From Lanius collurio (Eukaryota > Chordata > Aves > Passeriformes > Laniidae), in the NCBI GenBank assembly GCA_020086605.1, contig JACBWW010000017.1, positions 5,904,579-5,968,578 of the forward strand: a DNA stretch of 64,000 nt, in the 5' to 3' direction. The notes below the pieces were generated by a model, which ran no database searches, was not told where the DNA came from, and was given only the letters and a program-made list of their open reading frames with translations. Within the stretch, counting starts at the first letter, position 1. Each line of letters opens with the position of its first letter. The translations under genes and the position numbers were made by a program. Shown here piece after piece: positions 14,140 to 25,510 of the stretch.

Positions 14140-14880
14140 TATGCTTCCACAGCAAGCTTTGCTGCTCCAACTTCTCTCTCCTCCAGCTCCCGGTCCCTCT
14201 CTGCCGCCCTGCTCGGACGGGACGGTCGCGGTGCCGGTGCCACCGCTCCTCCCGCCCCGAGGGAAAGTTTAGGGAAGGGAAAATCCCGGCACTACTCATT
14301 CCTCCTCCGCGACACGCTCGGAACCGGGCATCCTTTCAGTTTCTTTTTTTGCTTTTCCTTTTATTATAATTTTATTAACAAGCAAACAAACAAACAAACA
14401 GGAAAAAAAAAAAAAAAGAGAGAGAGAGAGAGAAACTTACATTGGTTTATTTAATTTTTCCTGCTAAACCAAGAGTCCCAGAGCCACTTCATTGTATCCA
14501 CAGAGTTTTAGTCCGTGAGCGGTCCCGTCCCGCGGGGAGGAAGGGCCCGGTTTCCGTGCGCGGAGCGCGCTGCCCGCCCGCCGCGGAGCGCGCATGGCTC
14601 GGAGCCGCCGCGCCGTCTGTGCGGCTGCCGCGGGAGCGGAGCGGAGCCAGCGCAGCCCCGGCCGGGCGGGCGGGCGGCGGGGGGGAGTGGGGAGGGATGG
14701 AGGGAGGGATAGAGGCAGGGAGGGAGGGAAGGGTGGAGGGAGGGAAGGAGGGAGGGAGGGAGGGATGGAGGCACCGCCCGCCCCGCCGAGCGCAGCCGGG
14801 GCGGCCCCGCAGCGCCCCCTGCCGCCGGTGGGGGGAGAGGAGGAGTGGGGAACGGAGCGGGGGAAGGCCGGGAAACGGGG
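14140..14880 (-). promoter_or_regulatory. CpG-rich segment 2, candidate promoter and 5' exon on the minus strand
   Basis: The strongest CpG cluster of the window is at 14515-14660. On the minus strand it is followed by ...CCAAT|GTAAGT (donor at 14440-14435), so a noncoding first exon could end at 14441. If synteny is as in other vertebrates, a minus-strand SCN5A would begin near here, but no SCN5A coding exon lies in the window. Inference. Confidence 0.45.
14382..14433. repeat. Compound simple repeat (AAAC)n-(A)n-(GA)n
   Basis: AAAC units, then about 15 A, then about 8 GA units, immediately next to the candidate minus-strand donor at 14435-14440. Confidence 0.9.
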
Positions 14881-15010
14881 GGGAGGCAGAGGGATAGGCA
14901 GGGGTAAGCGGCGGGGAAGGAGAAAGGATGGAAGGAAAAAGGGTGGGGAGGAAGGAAGGATGAGAGGGCTGAGAAGAATGGAGCGACAGGGAAGAGGAGG
15001 ATGAAAGGAA
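14660..15010. repeat. Purine-rich tract with GGGA units
   Basis: The plus strand is almost all G and A, with GGGAGGGA-type units at 14690-14770, interrupted by a GC-rich island at about 14770-14830. The minus strand reads Ser/Pro-rich ORFs purely from composition. Confidence 0.85.
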
Positions 15011-15039
15011 CGGCATGAAACGGGATGAGGGAGTGCTGG

Positions 15040-15205
15040 AATCATAGACTTGCTTAGTTAGGCAGCAGGAAATGCGATGGAGAGACAGAATCAGACTTGT
15101 TGAATTTGGAAAATACCTCTAAGGTAATCAAGCCCAACTCTTAAACCAGCATAGCCAAGTCTGCCACTAAACCCTGTCCCCAAGTGCCACATCTGTGTCA
15201 TGCTC
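15040..15205 (-). mobile_element. CR1 3' end fragment (minus orientation)
   Basis: GAATCATAGACTT, then ...GGAAAATACCTCTAAGGTAATCAAG..., ...CCACTAAACCCTGTCCCCAAGTGCC: the inverted 3' tail of a CR1 element. Confidence 0.75.
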
Positions 15206-15249
15206 TTTCTAGGGAGCAAGGCAGGAATGAATGCAACAGGGGAGAAAGG

Positions 15250-15375
15250 TGGGAGGGGGAAGGAGAGGGCATGGAGCTGCATTGGAAGGTGGGAGAGGAG
15301 AGGAGAGAGAGGAGAGAGGAGAGAGGAGAGGAGACAGCTGGACAGCAGCAAGGGAGGAGGGAGGTGTGAGCAGTG
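15250..15375. repeat. (GGAGA)n purine tract
   Basis: An uninterrupted GGAGA/GAGAGGA run at about 15292-15340 within a longer purine-rich stretch. Confidence 0.9.
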
Positions 15376-15379
15376 CCAA

Positions 15380-18300
15380 AGCTGGGCCCTCCAATTGCCC
15401 CCAGCCAAACCCATCTCCTCTTGCAGCTGCCTGACCCGGAGCCTCCAGCCTCAAAAAACAGCAACACCAATGAGTGGAAACAGCAGCTTTTACCCAAAAT
15501 AAGCTGCCCAACAGTGACTGGGAAGATCATAGATGGATACACGTAGGTGAAGAGAGGAGTGGTGAGAATTTTCTGGCCAAGTGAAGCATTCAGGGTAGTA
15601 AAAATGAAAGAAATTTCTGAAAAACTGAAAAAAATCTCAAATTACTGAGGTAAAACAGGACAAATGGGAGGCTGGCATTGCTTTACTGCCTCAGTGACAT
15701 ATTGGTAAGTGTCTGCTGCCACTCTGGAAAGCGAGTGTGGAGCTGTAACAAATACATGAAAGCAGCTCAGAGTGGGGAAAAGTCCTGGGAAAAGAGAAGA
15801 TCATTGAGGAGAAAAAACTGAGGGGCTGCAATGGCTCTGGGAAGGTGGTTGGAGAGCAGGTGTCCATTCATGGACAAGCTCATGGTCAAGGAAATTATCA
15901 ACTCAAGGATTCAAAATGTGCAAAGATCCTGGAAATCAGGAAATGAAGAAGTGTATCACAGGGAAGAGCTAGGTGAGGAAGAGGAGAGGAGGAGCTGAGA
16001 AGAGGGAGTGGATGTCAGAGACTGGAAAAAGATTACAAATAAGGGGAGGTGGAGGGGAACGAAAACTAAGAAAGGCAGAGAAAGATGGACCTGGGGGAAA
16101 AGAACCTGTAAAACCCTACGGCAGCAGAGAAAGATGTGTGAGGCAGAAGACAAATGCTCAGGGATTTAACCTCTCAACATGAGGCTGATGAGTGGCTGCT
16201 CAAAGGGAAGCAGGTTCTCATGAGGACACAAAGAGATTATGGGGTGGGCACATCTTCAATCCCATAAAGGCAAATGGTGAATCCTTGGCAGCTCAGCCAC
16301 TGTGCCAACACTTCTCTGCAGGACATCTCTAACTTAACAAGAGCAGCAACATCTTTCCAGTGATGTTTGGTGGATGTCCAGCATCATTTTTTAAATTCTA
16401 AAATTTAATTTAAATTCTAAAAAAGAATTCACACCAGAGCAAAAATGCTGTGCAAGGATGGTTGCTGGGGTCACACTGCCCACAGCAGCAGAGGTCTGCT
16501 GGAAATCCTTCACACTGGGATGGTCACAGTATGGTCCCACCATATCAGTGCTCTCTGCCCCCAGAAACAGTCCCAGTTCTTGGGCAGCAGAACCAGCAAC
16601 CCCAGTGGAGGGTACTCAGACCTTCAGAAACTCCTGTCATGAAGCTATGACATCCAAAATCAGCATTTCTTGCCCCAAATAGCTAAAAAATACTATAAAG
16701 AGGTAGTTAGGCTTGTAAAGAGAGAAGATGTGAACCTACTGCTTCTCCCAGTGAAGGAGTTAATTTAATGATTTGGCTTAATGATCTTGGAGGTCTTTTC
16801 CAGCCTTAGTGATTCTGTGATTCATAGACTGCAGCACAGTGCTCTCTGTGCTGATGACACAGCAGGTGATGTGTGTTTTGGGGCTGAATAGCATATTTGA
16901 GGGAATCTTTATCTTATTTTTGATAATACATACTATTTTATATTAAGATATTTTTTGTATTCTCTCCCATCCCCTTCTTGCTCCACTCACAATCCATGAA
17001 CGAGGGTTTTCTGTCCTCCCTTCTTCCTTCAGAACCACAATAGCAATGATCTTGGGGTGAAGAGCCAGCAGCACCTCAGTATCACAGATTTAGTAGCACA
17101 GCCAGGGAAAGGAGGGAAAAGACAAAACTTAATGTCTCATCCACTGGTCCTGAATAATTTCTTGTCTTTCTTTTGCAGTCCATAAGAGAGATTTCTGTAA
17201 ATTTTCAACTCTACTGCTTTTTTTACAGAGGGAGGAAATACTGTTAAAACCTTGTTGAAGCACCAGAGTGACCCATCTGTTTCATGTGTCTTTACAAATA
17301 CAGAAATTACTCATAATACTAGAAAATCCTCAATCCTGTCATAATGAAAGCAGCTCATTCTGTACTCAGCTTATAGAAAAAAACAGAGCAATATTTACAA
17401 AGGAAATAAATCAGATAAATGAAAGGTAGGAAGAAGTACTGGAGGGGAAAGCTGCCTTTAAAATTTCTTCCATGCCAGGAGCAGGACTGAGATGGTTCTC
17501 CCATTTTCACCACCCCCTCAAAAGAATCCTTTCCCCCACTTTTCAAGCATTTATAAGCTTATATTCCAGCTCTTTGGGTTCTTCTTTTTGAATTGCCTCC
17601 CTTCAGAAGACACAGAAATGTAACCAAGGAACACACTATGAAAGCAGAAGCTCCAAATCCCACAGCAAGTGGGGAACACCTTTGGCACAGGAGGCACTCC
17701 TAATGCAAACACTAATTATGAAGTGGCCACGTTAATTGGAACCCTATAGACAGTCTGATCAGAGAGAGGAAAATTGATTAAAAACTGTGCTGCCTTGCCA
17801 AAATCTTCCTCTCTGCAAGAAGCAGTCATTACTGAATGTCTGAAAAAGTTCAGGCAAGGCAGCTGAAACCCAGTAAATGTGCATGTCAGATGGGAGTAAG
17901 TACCAGCAGCAAAATAAATACTATGGAACATCAGTTGGTGTCATCTTTCTCTTCACTTCTCTCAAAAAAAAATGCCTTTTCCCCCACAATGATCCCCTCT
18001 TAAAGGGATTATGGACAGCAGTGCTGGTTGCAAAGATCCATTTATTCTCCCAAAGATGCTCATGAAGCCTTTCTTTCACCAAAGGCATTTGTCACTGCCT
18101 TTTTAAGGAAACAAAGAGTCTAAAAAATATGCAGTTGTTGAAAGCCTGAGTTTGGAGAACAGTTTTAGTTTAAAACAAATTGTGTATTTTTTTTTTCTTA
18201 TAACAAACAAAAAAAGAGATTTAGAAGTGCTTTTCACTTGTGAAACTCTATTTAGCAAAAAAGAAAAAGAAGTATTTTCCTTCACAATTTGAAAGGTTTC

Positions 18301-20580
18301 TCCATGCCCTCCCACCTTGCTAGCACTCAGTTGAGTGCTTTTACTTTCCACAGACCTCGACTTTTTATAAACCCTTTTATTGCTTGGGATAAGTGCTGTG
18401 AGAAGCTCCTTTAGATACGAGGTGCAATGAGGCTGTCACACACAAAACTCAGTTTAGCCAATACTTCCCTCTACTGGGAAAGAAAAATACTGTCATTTGT
18501 TTTAATTGCCTTTGAAATAAAGAGACTGGCATAACAAGGGATTTTCCTGCCCAAAGATGGGAGATTTGAGGGCATGTGGAATGAAGAAAGGGCAATTACC
18601 AACACGTTGCTGTTTTATTAACCAGGCAAAAGGGGGTTGGCCATCCCATATTGATTCCCCTTCAATGAGGACACCCACGAATTCCCTTCCCTGATTGCTT
18701 CCCAGCCCCACCAAGAGGGAATAAACAAACCAGCGGGGCTGGGACCCCTCCACAGCCCCACCCCACCATGCTATGGAAAAAAAAGGTCAACCCACAATGC
18801 CAAATGCCTTGTGTGGATCCCACACTGAATCCCATCAGGGACGATGCTGGAACCTCATTGTGTAACAGAGCCTGGGATCTGGGCTGATTTCTGCCTCTCT
18901 AATGAGAGCCCTGATTCCTTCCCATCCCGCCACTTCATTTCCAATAAGCAAAGAGACCCTGACACAAACCCAGCTGCTGTGTCAGGATACATCTGTATCA
19001 GTCTTCAGCTTCTGTCTTTTAATTAAGTGTATCATCCTCATGGAGCAGCTCTCATCGGGCATCCACGGGGAAATCCTGTAACGCCTGGATAAATTGCTAC
19101 ATTTGTTCAATCAGACTCAAAGATATAACCCTAAAGTGAGCTAATCTAATTTAATGGGGGGAAAAAAAAATTACAGGCCAGCAGTGCCCCTGTCAGCCAC
19201 TGTGTCCAAGTGTGAAGAAAGCATTCACTGCTCTGATAGACATAACAGCTCACATCATTAAAGTAAAATTAATTAATCTCCCTGAAATGGCTCACCTCTC
19301 AATCCCTCCAAAATTAGGCCACTTTATGTCTAACCAGAAGACAGCTGCATTTTAATTTAGAGGGGAAAGAAGGTTATGTTGGGCTGGGCTGAATCATGAC
19401 CCATGACCATGCTTTTGCCACCTGTGGCCAGCACAAATATCTGGTGATTAGGCAGTTCAGACAGCAGAGGAACACAGCTTCACTGAGAGGGGAAAAGCAT
19501 TTCCATGGGGTTTACTGATTAGCAGGGTCAGAAAGGCAGAGCCTGAGTTTCTAGAAAAGCTTTCTGTGCTTTTTGGAGGAAGCAAAGATATCCAAGCACC
19601 CCCTTTCCCTACATCAGGTAAAGCTTCCTAAAAGGGGCTGGTCACATACTGAGCCTTTGCCAAGTGTAAAGCCAAAATTTTTCCCCTCCTTTTTGTGCCA
19701 AAAGCACAAATTCAAGAAACAAAAATCTTTTTACTCCTGTTTTGTTCCCTAACAGAACACCAGAACTAAAAACATCTCCAATGGAGTCAGAGTAAGCTGG
19801 TTGATTGATTGATTGGTTTCAAACACTACCTGCAACCTGCAGTTAGAAACATGCCTGGAGAAGCATCTTTGAGGCACAGCTAACAAGAAAATCCCCACAA
19901 GGATTGCAGGGAAATTCCAAGTGATAATTGTCTACATTTAGTATCTTGATCCCTCTTCTTTCTTTCACTGCAGTCCATCATACCCTCCCTGTTCCGTTTC
20001 AACACAAATTAAAGGCAAACGTCCTTCCACTACATTTACTTAGTATTTTTCATGAGTCATGAACCATTTCCTTTTTATTTTTTAATTTGAATCTGCTTGT
20101 TAATTGTAATGCCTATTAGTTTGTATTCGAACTCTGCCATTTCAGCTTCTGCAAAGTGCTTGGGGTAGAAAGACCTAAGCAATAATGACCACACTCCTTT
20201 CCAGCACAGAAACAATCCTGGGGACTTCCTTGGGACTGTTCTAGGCCTATTGATAGGGCAGATCTTGGGCAAATGGTGGTCACAAGTGGTTAAATGACTC
20301 AATTTCTGATAAAAGCTTGACCAATCTGAGGCAAATTAAACCAAGCTCTTCTCCTGTTCCTTTTCTTGTAGGTTTTCCCCTAAGGGCACTGAAGGACAAT
20401 GCCATGTAGAGCCCTTTCTCTGGTGCTCCTCATTGATCCTTTCACCATTATATTAAGCTTCAAATCCAGGGTTTGTAGTCTACTCTGACCATCTACATCA
20501 TTTTACTTGCAAAAGTGCCCTGGGAGCATTAAGATGTGACAATATCTTCTTCTGAAAAGAGGACAGTGTGAGCCCAGACC
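15380..20580. other. Intergenic region
   Basis: No exon recognised. It contains one short CR1 tail (16760-16823) and a few A/T runs, and nothing else I can name. Confidence 0.6.
16760..16823 (+). mobile_element. CR1 3' tail
   Basis: ...ATGATCTTGGAGGTCTTTTCCAGCC... ending GATTCTGTGATTC, the characteristic CR1 3' end. Confidence 0.75.
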
Positions 20581-20584
20581 ATGC

Positions 20585-20650
20585 TGGGTTAATAGCTGGA
20601 CTCTGATCTTGGAGGCCTTTCCCAAAATAAATGGTTCTGTGATTCTAAGA
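20585..20650 (+). mobile_element. CR1 3' tail
   Basis: CTGATCTTGGAGGCCTTTCC, then GGTTCTGTGATTCTAAG. Confidence 0.7.
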
Positions 20651-20774
20651 CTGAATTCAGAGATTTTTTTTTTTTCCAGTATCTTCAAGCTGATCAGCCT
20701 CAGGAGCCCTGGGTGGACTTGAGGCCTGCCTTCAAGCTCTTTCAGCTCTAACTCTTAGCCTGATACTGCAAAAA

Positions 20775-21062
20775 ATCCTTTAGGCTGGAAAAAACTTCCA
20801 GGATCATCAAACCCAGCCATTAACCTAATACTGCCAGGTCCACCACTAACCCTGTATGCCATATCTACTTATTTTTTGAACCTTTCCAAAGGATGGTGAC
20901 TTCACTACTTCTCTGGGCAAGCTATTCCAATGGCTGAATGCCCCTTTTGTGAAGGAATTTCTCCTAATATCCAATTTAAACCTACCATGGTGCAACTTGA
21001 GGCCATTTCCTTTTATCCTACTGCTTGTTATCAGGGAGAGGAGACCAACCCCCAACCTGTCT
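20775..21062 (-). mobile_element. CR1 3' region (minus orientation)
   Basis: Inverted CR1: ...TTCCAGGATCATCAAACCCAG..., ...CTGCCAGGTCCACCACTAACC..., followed by the ...GAATTTCTCCTAATATCCAA... region. Confidence 0.8.
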
Positions 21063-21300
21063 ACAACCTCCTGTAAGGCAGAGCACTGGCAGCAGGTTGG
21101 GAAGGGGATCCTGCCCCTCTACCCAGCCCCAGTGAGGCACGTCTGGTATGCTGTGTCCAGCTCTAGGTTCCTCAGGCCAGAGTGACATGGAGCTCCTGGA
21201 GCAAGCCCAGTGGAGGTTACAAAGTTGATTAAGGGGCTGGAGCATCTCTCTCACAAACTTGAGGGACCTGGGCCTGTTCTGCCTTGAAACGATTGAAAGG
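21063..21300 (+). mobile_element. CR1 internal fragment (plus orientation)
   Basis: ...TGTCCAGCTCTAGG..., ...GACATGGAGCTCCTGGAGCA..., ...TTAAGGGGCTGGAGCATCTC..., ...GAGGGACCTGGGCCTGTTC..., a sense CR1 segment directly abutting the inverted one to its left. Confidence 0.75.
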
Positions 21301-21301
21301 G

Positions 21302-22065
21302 TGTGCCAGTTTGGACAAATTTGGAGGAAAAATATCCTCTCATAGAAGGCAGGTTGCAACTACACCTCCCCCCACCAGATTCAGGAAAAAGAAATTTTCC
21401 TTGGAGGAAAGTGAAAGAGATAAAAACTATTTATTTTAAAAGCACACAGGAAAAGGATACTAACACTAAATAATAAAACCTCTCAGTGTGGAAAGAAACC
21501 TGGGAAAATTTCAGAGTCCTTCTCTGTTGTCTCTCTCCTCCTCCTTGGAGCTGGGTTGGTGTGGGTCCATGGCAGAGAATTCTCCTGCTGTTTTCTGATG
21601 TTGAAACAGTCCACAAGAGAAGAAGGGACAAACCAAAGTCCCAGAAAAACAAAGTTCAACTCTCTATCTCCCTCTGGAGAAAAGGAGCCCAAAACTGGCT
21701 AAAAAGCAAGCAGGGCACTCCCTCTGCTCTCTACTGCAGCAGGAGAACACAGAGGAGTGTGTGCCTGGGTCCTTGAACAACTGCTTTCAAAAGTTTGCTT
21801 GGTTTTCTTCCTCTTCCCCCTCTCAGGCTCAGTTTAAAGGCACAGAAAGGCACAAAGTTAATTTCTGGGCATAGAGCAGCAATAGGGGATACACATCCTA
21901 AAATCACCCCAAGACAGAGGGTATCTCACCCACGTGCATCCCTTCCATCTGAAGGATGCACCAGGCTCTTCTTGGTAGTGCCAAGAGACCCAGTCTTAAG
22001 CAAGGCTCCACCTTTCCCCTTTGAGTGAATGCTACACAACAGAAAACGATTACTAAATATATGCA
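21302..22065. mobile_element. Possible LTR-derived segment
   Basis: Starts TGTGCCAGTTTGG and ends TGCA just where the ERVL LTR begins. Composition and start resemble avian solo LTRs, but I cannot name the family. Weak. Confidence 0.3.
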
Positions 22066-22637
22066 TGCCTTGGGTTAACCTCAGGCAGTAATTGAGCACC
22101 ACACAGCCACTCACTCACTCCCCTACCAGTGGCATCAGGGGGAGAATTGGAAGAACAAAAGTGAGAAAGTTTGTCAGTTGAGATAAAGACAGTTTAATAG
22201 ATAAAGCAAGAGCCACACACACAAGGAAAACAAAACACACATTTCATTCAACCCCATGGGCAGACAGGTGTTTAGTCATCCCCAGGAAAGCAGGGCTCCA
22301 TCACACATGATGGTGACTTGGGAAGACAAACACCATCCCACTCACTATCCCCTCCATTATTCTTTATCCCCCCCCACTTTATACACTGAGCATGATGTCA
22401 CATGGTCTGGAATCCCTTGGTCAATTAGGGTCAACTGTCCTGGCTGTGTCACCTCCCAATTTTCCATGTGCTCCCACTCCTCTCACCAGCAAGGCACAGT
22501 GAAAAGCAGCTCTGTGTAAGCCCCACTCAGCAATAACAAAAACACCTCCATATTACACAGTCTGTGTCCAGCACAAATCCAAATAGTTCCAAGACTAGTT
22601 ACCACACAGAAAACCTATCCCAGGCCAACCCAACACA
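22066..22637 (-). mobile_element. Avian ERVL-type LTR (3' LTR, minus orientation)
   Basis: On the minus strand it begins TGTGTTGG and ends CAAGGCA, with a TATA-like GTGTATAAAG and the family's ...GAGATAAAGACAGTTTAAT... segment (plus strand). A polypurine tract (minus AACAAGGGGTGGAAT, plus 22638-22652) directly precedes it. Confidence 0.75.
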
Positions 22638-23935
22638 TTCCACCCCTTGTTCCATATCATTTGCATCATAGTCAGGTCATAAAATATCCAACACAACTTC
22701 ACTAACCGTGACCTCCCTTCCCAATACAATAAACAATACAATAAACAGGTGAGCTACCTGAAGGACCAGAGCCCAGGACAAGAGGCCATGGACCTCCAGT
22801 GCTTCACACAAAGGGATGAAACATGGAATGAATGTATGTGAGAGGGGTGTGTAGGGAGCCAAGCGGAGCCCCCATCATCTCACTGGAGCCACCTGCTCTG
22901 AAGGGGTTTCAGACCCAGCATGAAAACCATCTGGTGGTGGGAATGTGCTGGCCAGTGAGTCTAATCAATGGTCAGAGTAGTTTTCTTAAAAAGGTCTGCA
23001 CCACAAGGTCCTTTGTGTTCATGCAGTCCACAACTTTGGGCTCAGGAGAGGAGGAATGTTCTGTTGCACTGTGTTACTGGGCACCAAACCCAGCTCAGGT
23101 CAGGTCACACTGCTCTTTCACTTCTTCTTTCAATGCTTTTCCTCCATTGGTCCATGTGGCTCCTGGTACAGTAATTCCTGTAATATGCACTGAAACAAAG
23201 GCTTACAGCATTCAAAGGTACATCCCTTACAGTCTCCACTCCCAGTTTTTTGGGGCCACATTACAGGGTTTAGCACTGCAATGAACTCACCCCTCACCCC
23301 CAGCCTGGCTTCCACAAGGGGTTCCTGCCATGGTCCCCATCAGAGCCCTCCATGGCTGCAGGGAACTGCTCCTCACCATCATCTTCACCACAGGTTTCAG
23401 GGGCATCTCTGCTTCCCCTGCTCTGGTGTGGTGTTCCACCTGTAGGAAACCATTCTCCCCAAATTTCAGACACAGGCTCTTCCCACAGGCTCCAATTCTT
23501 CACAGGATCACAGCCTCCTTCAGGCATTAACCTGCTCCAGCATGAGGCCCTCCAGGGGATGTGTGCTCCACCATGGGCTCATCCACAGTTCACAGTCCCT
23601 CTGATTGGAGCTCACGCTGGCCAGTTCAGCAGCACAGACACACCAGCCATGTCCTGGTCACCTGCCAGCCCAGGCACATCACCAGGGCTGTTGTCAATAT
23701 GTGCCCAGGCACAGCAGAGTACCATGATCAGCATGACAGAGAGCAGCAATTGCAAAAAAAGAGCCACTAACAAGGCTCTAATACACAGCCAGGCAAGTGA
23801 GCCCCATGGCAAGCACAGGAGCCTGTCAATTAATAGCTAAATGGCATAACAGCTATCAAATCGATCTAGCACATTTCAATCAAATCTCTCATTGTCTCTA
23901 ACCCTTCGAGCTGCACATTGAGCATGAAAAAAGTC
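22638..23935 (-). mobile_element. Internally deleted ERVL remnant between two LTRs
   Basis: About 1.3 kb between two LTR copies of the same family, far shorter than a complete provirus. No gag, protease, polymerase or envelope frame is recognisable. Only the polypurine tract at the 22638 end is clear. Confidence 0.5.
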
Positions 23936-24230
23936 TGTTGTGGTTTAATCCCAAGCAGCCACGCAATCACTCCCCCACCAGCAGCATCAGGGAGAGAATC
24001 AGAAGAGAAAAAGTGAGAAAACTCATGGGTAGAGATAAAGACAGTTTAAAGAGTAAAGCAAAAGCCACACACATAAACAAAGCAAAATGATTAATTCATT
24101 CAACACTTTCCACAAGCAGGCGAGTGTTCAGCCATTTTCAGGTGAGCAGGGGCCCATCACACCTAGTGGTGGCTTGAGAAGGTAGATGCCATCACTCCAA
24201 ACAAACCCCCTTTTTATTTGCTGACCATCT
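23936..24230 (-). mobile_element. Truncated second ERVL LTR (5' LTR, minus orientation)
   Basis: Starts TGTTGTGGTTTAATCCC on the plus strand and aligns by eye with the first LTR through GAGATAAAGACAGTTTAA. The part holding the TATA region is missing beyond about 24230. Confidence 0.65.
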
Positions 24231-25269
24231 GCCTTTGACTGGAAATGTCCCATTAAAGCACGCCAATGCACACACTGAACCACCACATTTTGCTTTTCCA
24301 AGCTGATCCCTCTGAGTGCAGGATCAGACCCTGACTGGATATTGAATACTCTCCTCAGCATCAAACAAAGTCCATTTTTTTCCCCTTCAGCAATATTTGA
24401 ATGCTCTCTCAGTTTATTTTGTTTACTCTTTCATCTGTTTTCAAACATTGATTTGGGAGTGACTGTAAATGGGGTAGAACTGGGGCTTCTGCCAGTTTTT
24501 TGGAGGGAATTGCTCTACTCAACACAAACACAGCCATACACAAAAAATAACACAAAATCCCAACACTTGACTCTGGTTTCCAAAAGAATTGGAGGACTGC
24601 AACAGCCCCCTCTTTTGAGGACATTGCAGAGTGCAACAGCAAGAATGGAAGCTGGAGAAGCACTTCCCACCACCTGTTGCTTCTCATTTATTGTTTTTTC
24701 TAACTGATTTTCACTCCTTGGCCCTTCCTGCACTCATGTTCATATAGGAAAAAAACAAAACAAAAACAGGCAAACCAAAAGCCTGTTTCCACAGGTTGTT
24801 TAAAAGTAGAAGAAAAGTTGAAGAGCAAACAGATGAGACACAGGCAGGAACTTCTGAATGCAGTGACAATGGGTCCCATTTTCTTTTCCACATGGGGGAA
24901 CTATTTAACTACTTTACTAGTAAAAATGGAAACAGGTAAATCATTCCTGTCAGTCCCACCCCAAAAACATACCACAACTCCAGATGTGTAGAACCCCTTT
25001 CACACCACAAAGGGAATATTAAACACAAAGAAAATACAGCAATAAACCCAGCCCTTACAATAGATGGGAAAACAAATGCAGTCATTCATTCAGAAAAAAA
25101 ACCCCAACAAAATAAAAGGATAAACCCTCCAAGTCCACATACATAGAAAGCCTGGCTACAACACCAATCACAGCAAAAACTTCTCTAAAAAATAGAGCAA
25201 ATATACCCACAGCTGCACTACTACCTTGTTAGATATGGATGCCACTACTGGTTTAGAGCAGAAGCACCA

Positions 25270-25441
25270 ACAAATCCCAGCTCTTACTCCAAGAACAACC
25301 AAACCACATCCACCCCCCCAAAAAAAAAGCCCAAAACCCAAACAAACTCACCCAACAAAAAACCAATCCCTAACCAGCCCACAAAACAACAAAAAACTCC
25401 CCAAAATCCCCCAAAAAATCTCACCAGCCTCCCCTCACCAC

Positions 25442-25475
<34 letters not shown>

Positions 25476-25510
25476 AAAAACCCAGCAAACTAAAAAACCC
25501 CAAACACTGC
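25270..25510. repeat. Low-complexity A/C-rich tract with poly(A)
   Basis: The plus strand is nearly all A and C with very few G or T, and includes a 32-A run (25443-25474). Confidence 0.9.

Noticed and set aside
14464..15045. Long Ser/Pro-rich ORFs on the minus strand and Gly/Arg-rich ORFs on the plus strand
   Set aside because: Produced by the GGGA purine repeat and CpG island; no conserved motif, and open in several frames at once.
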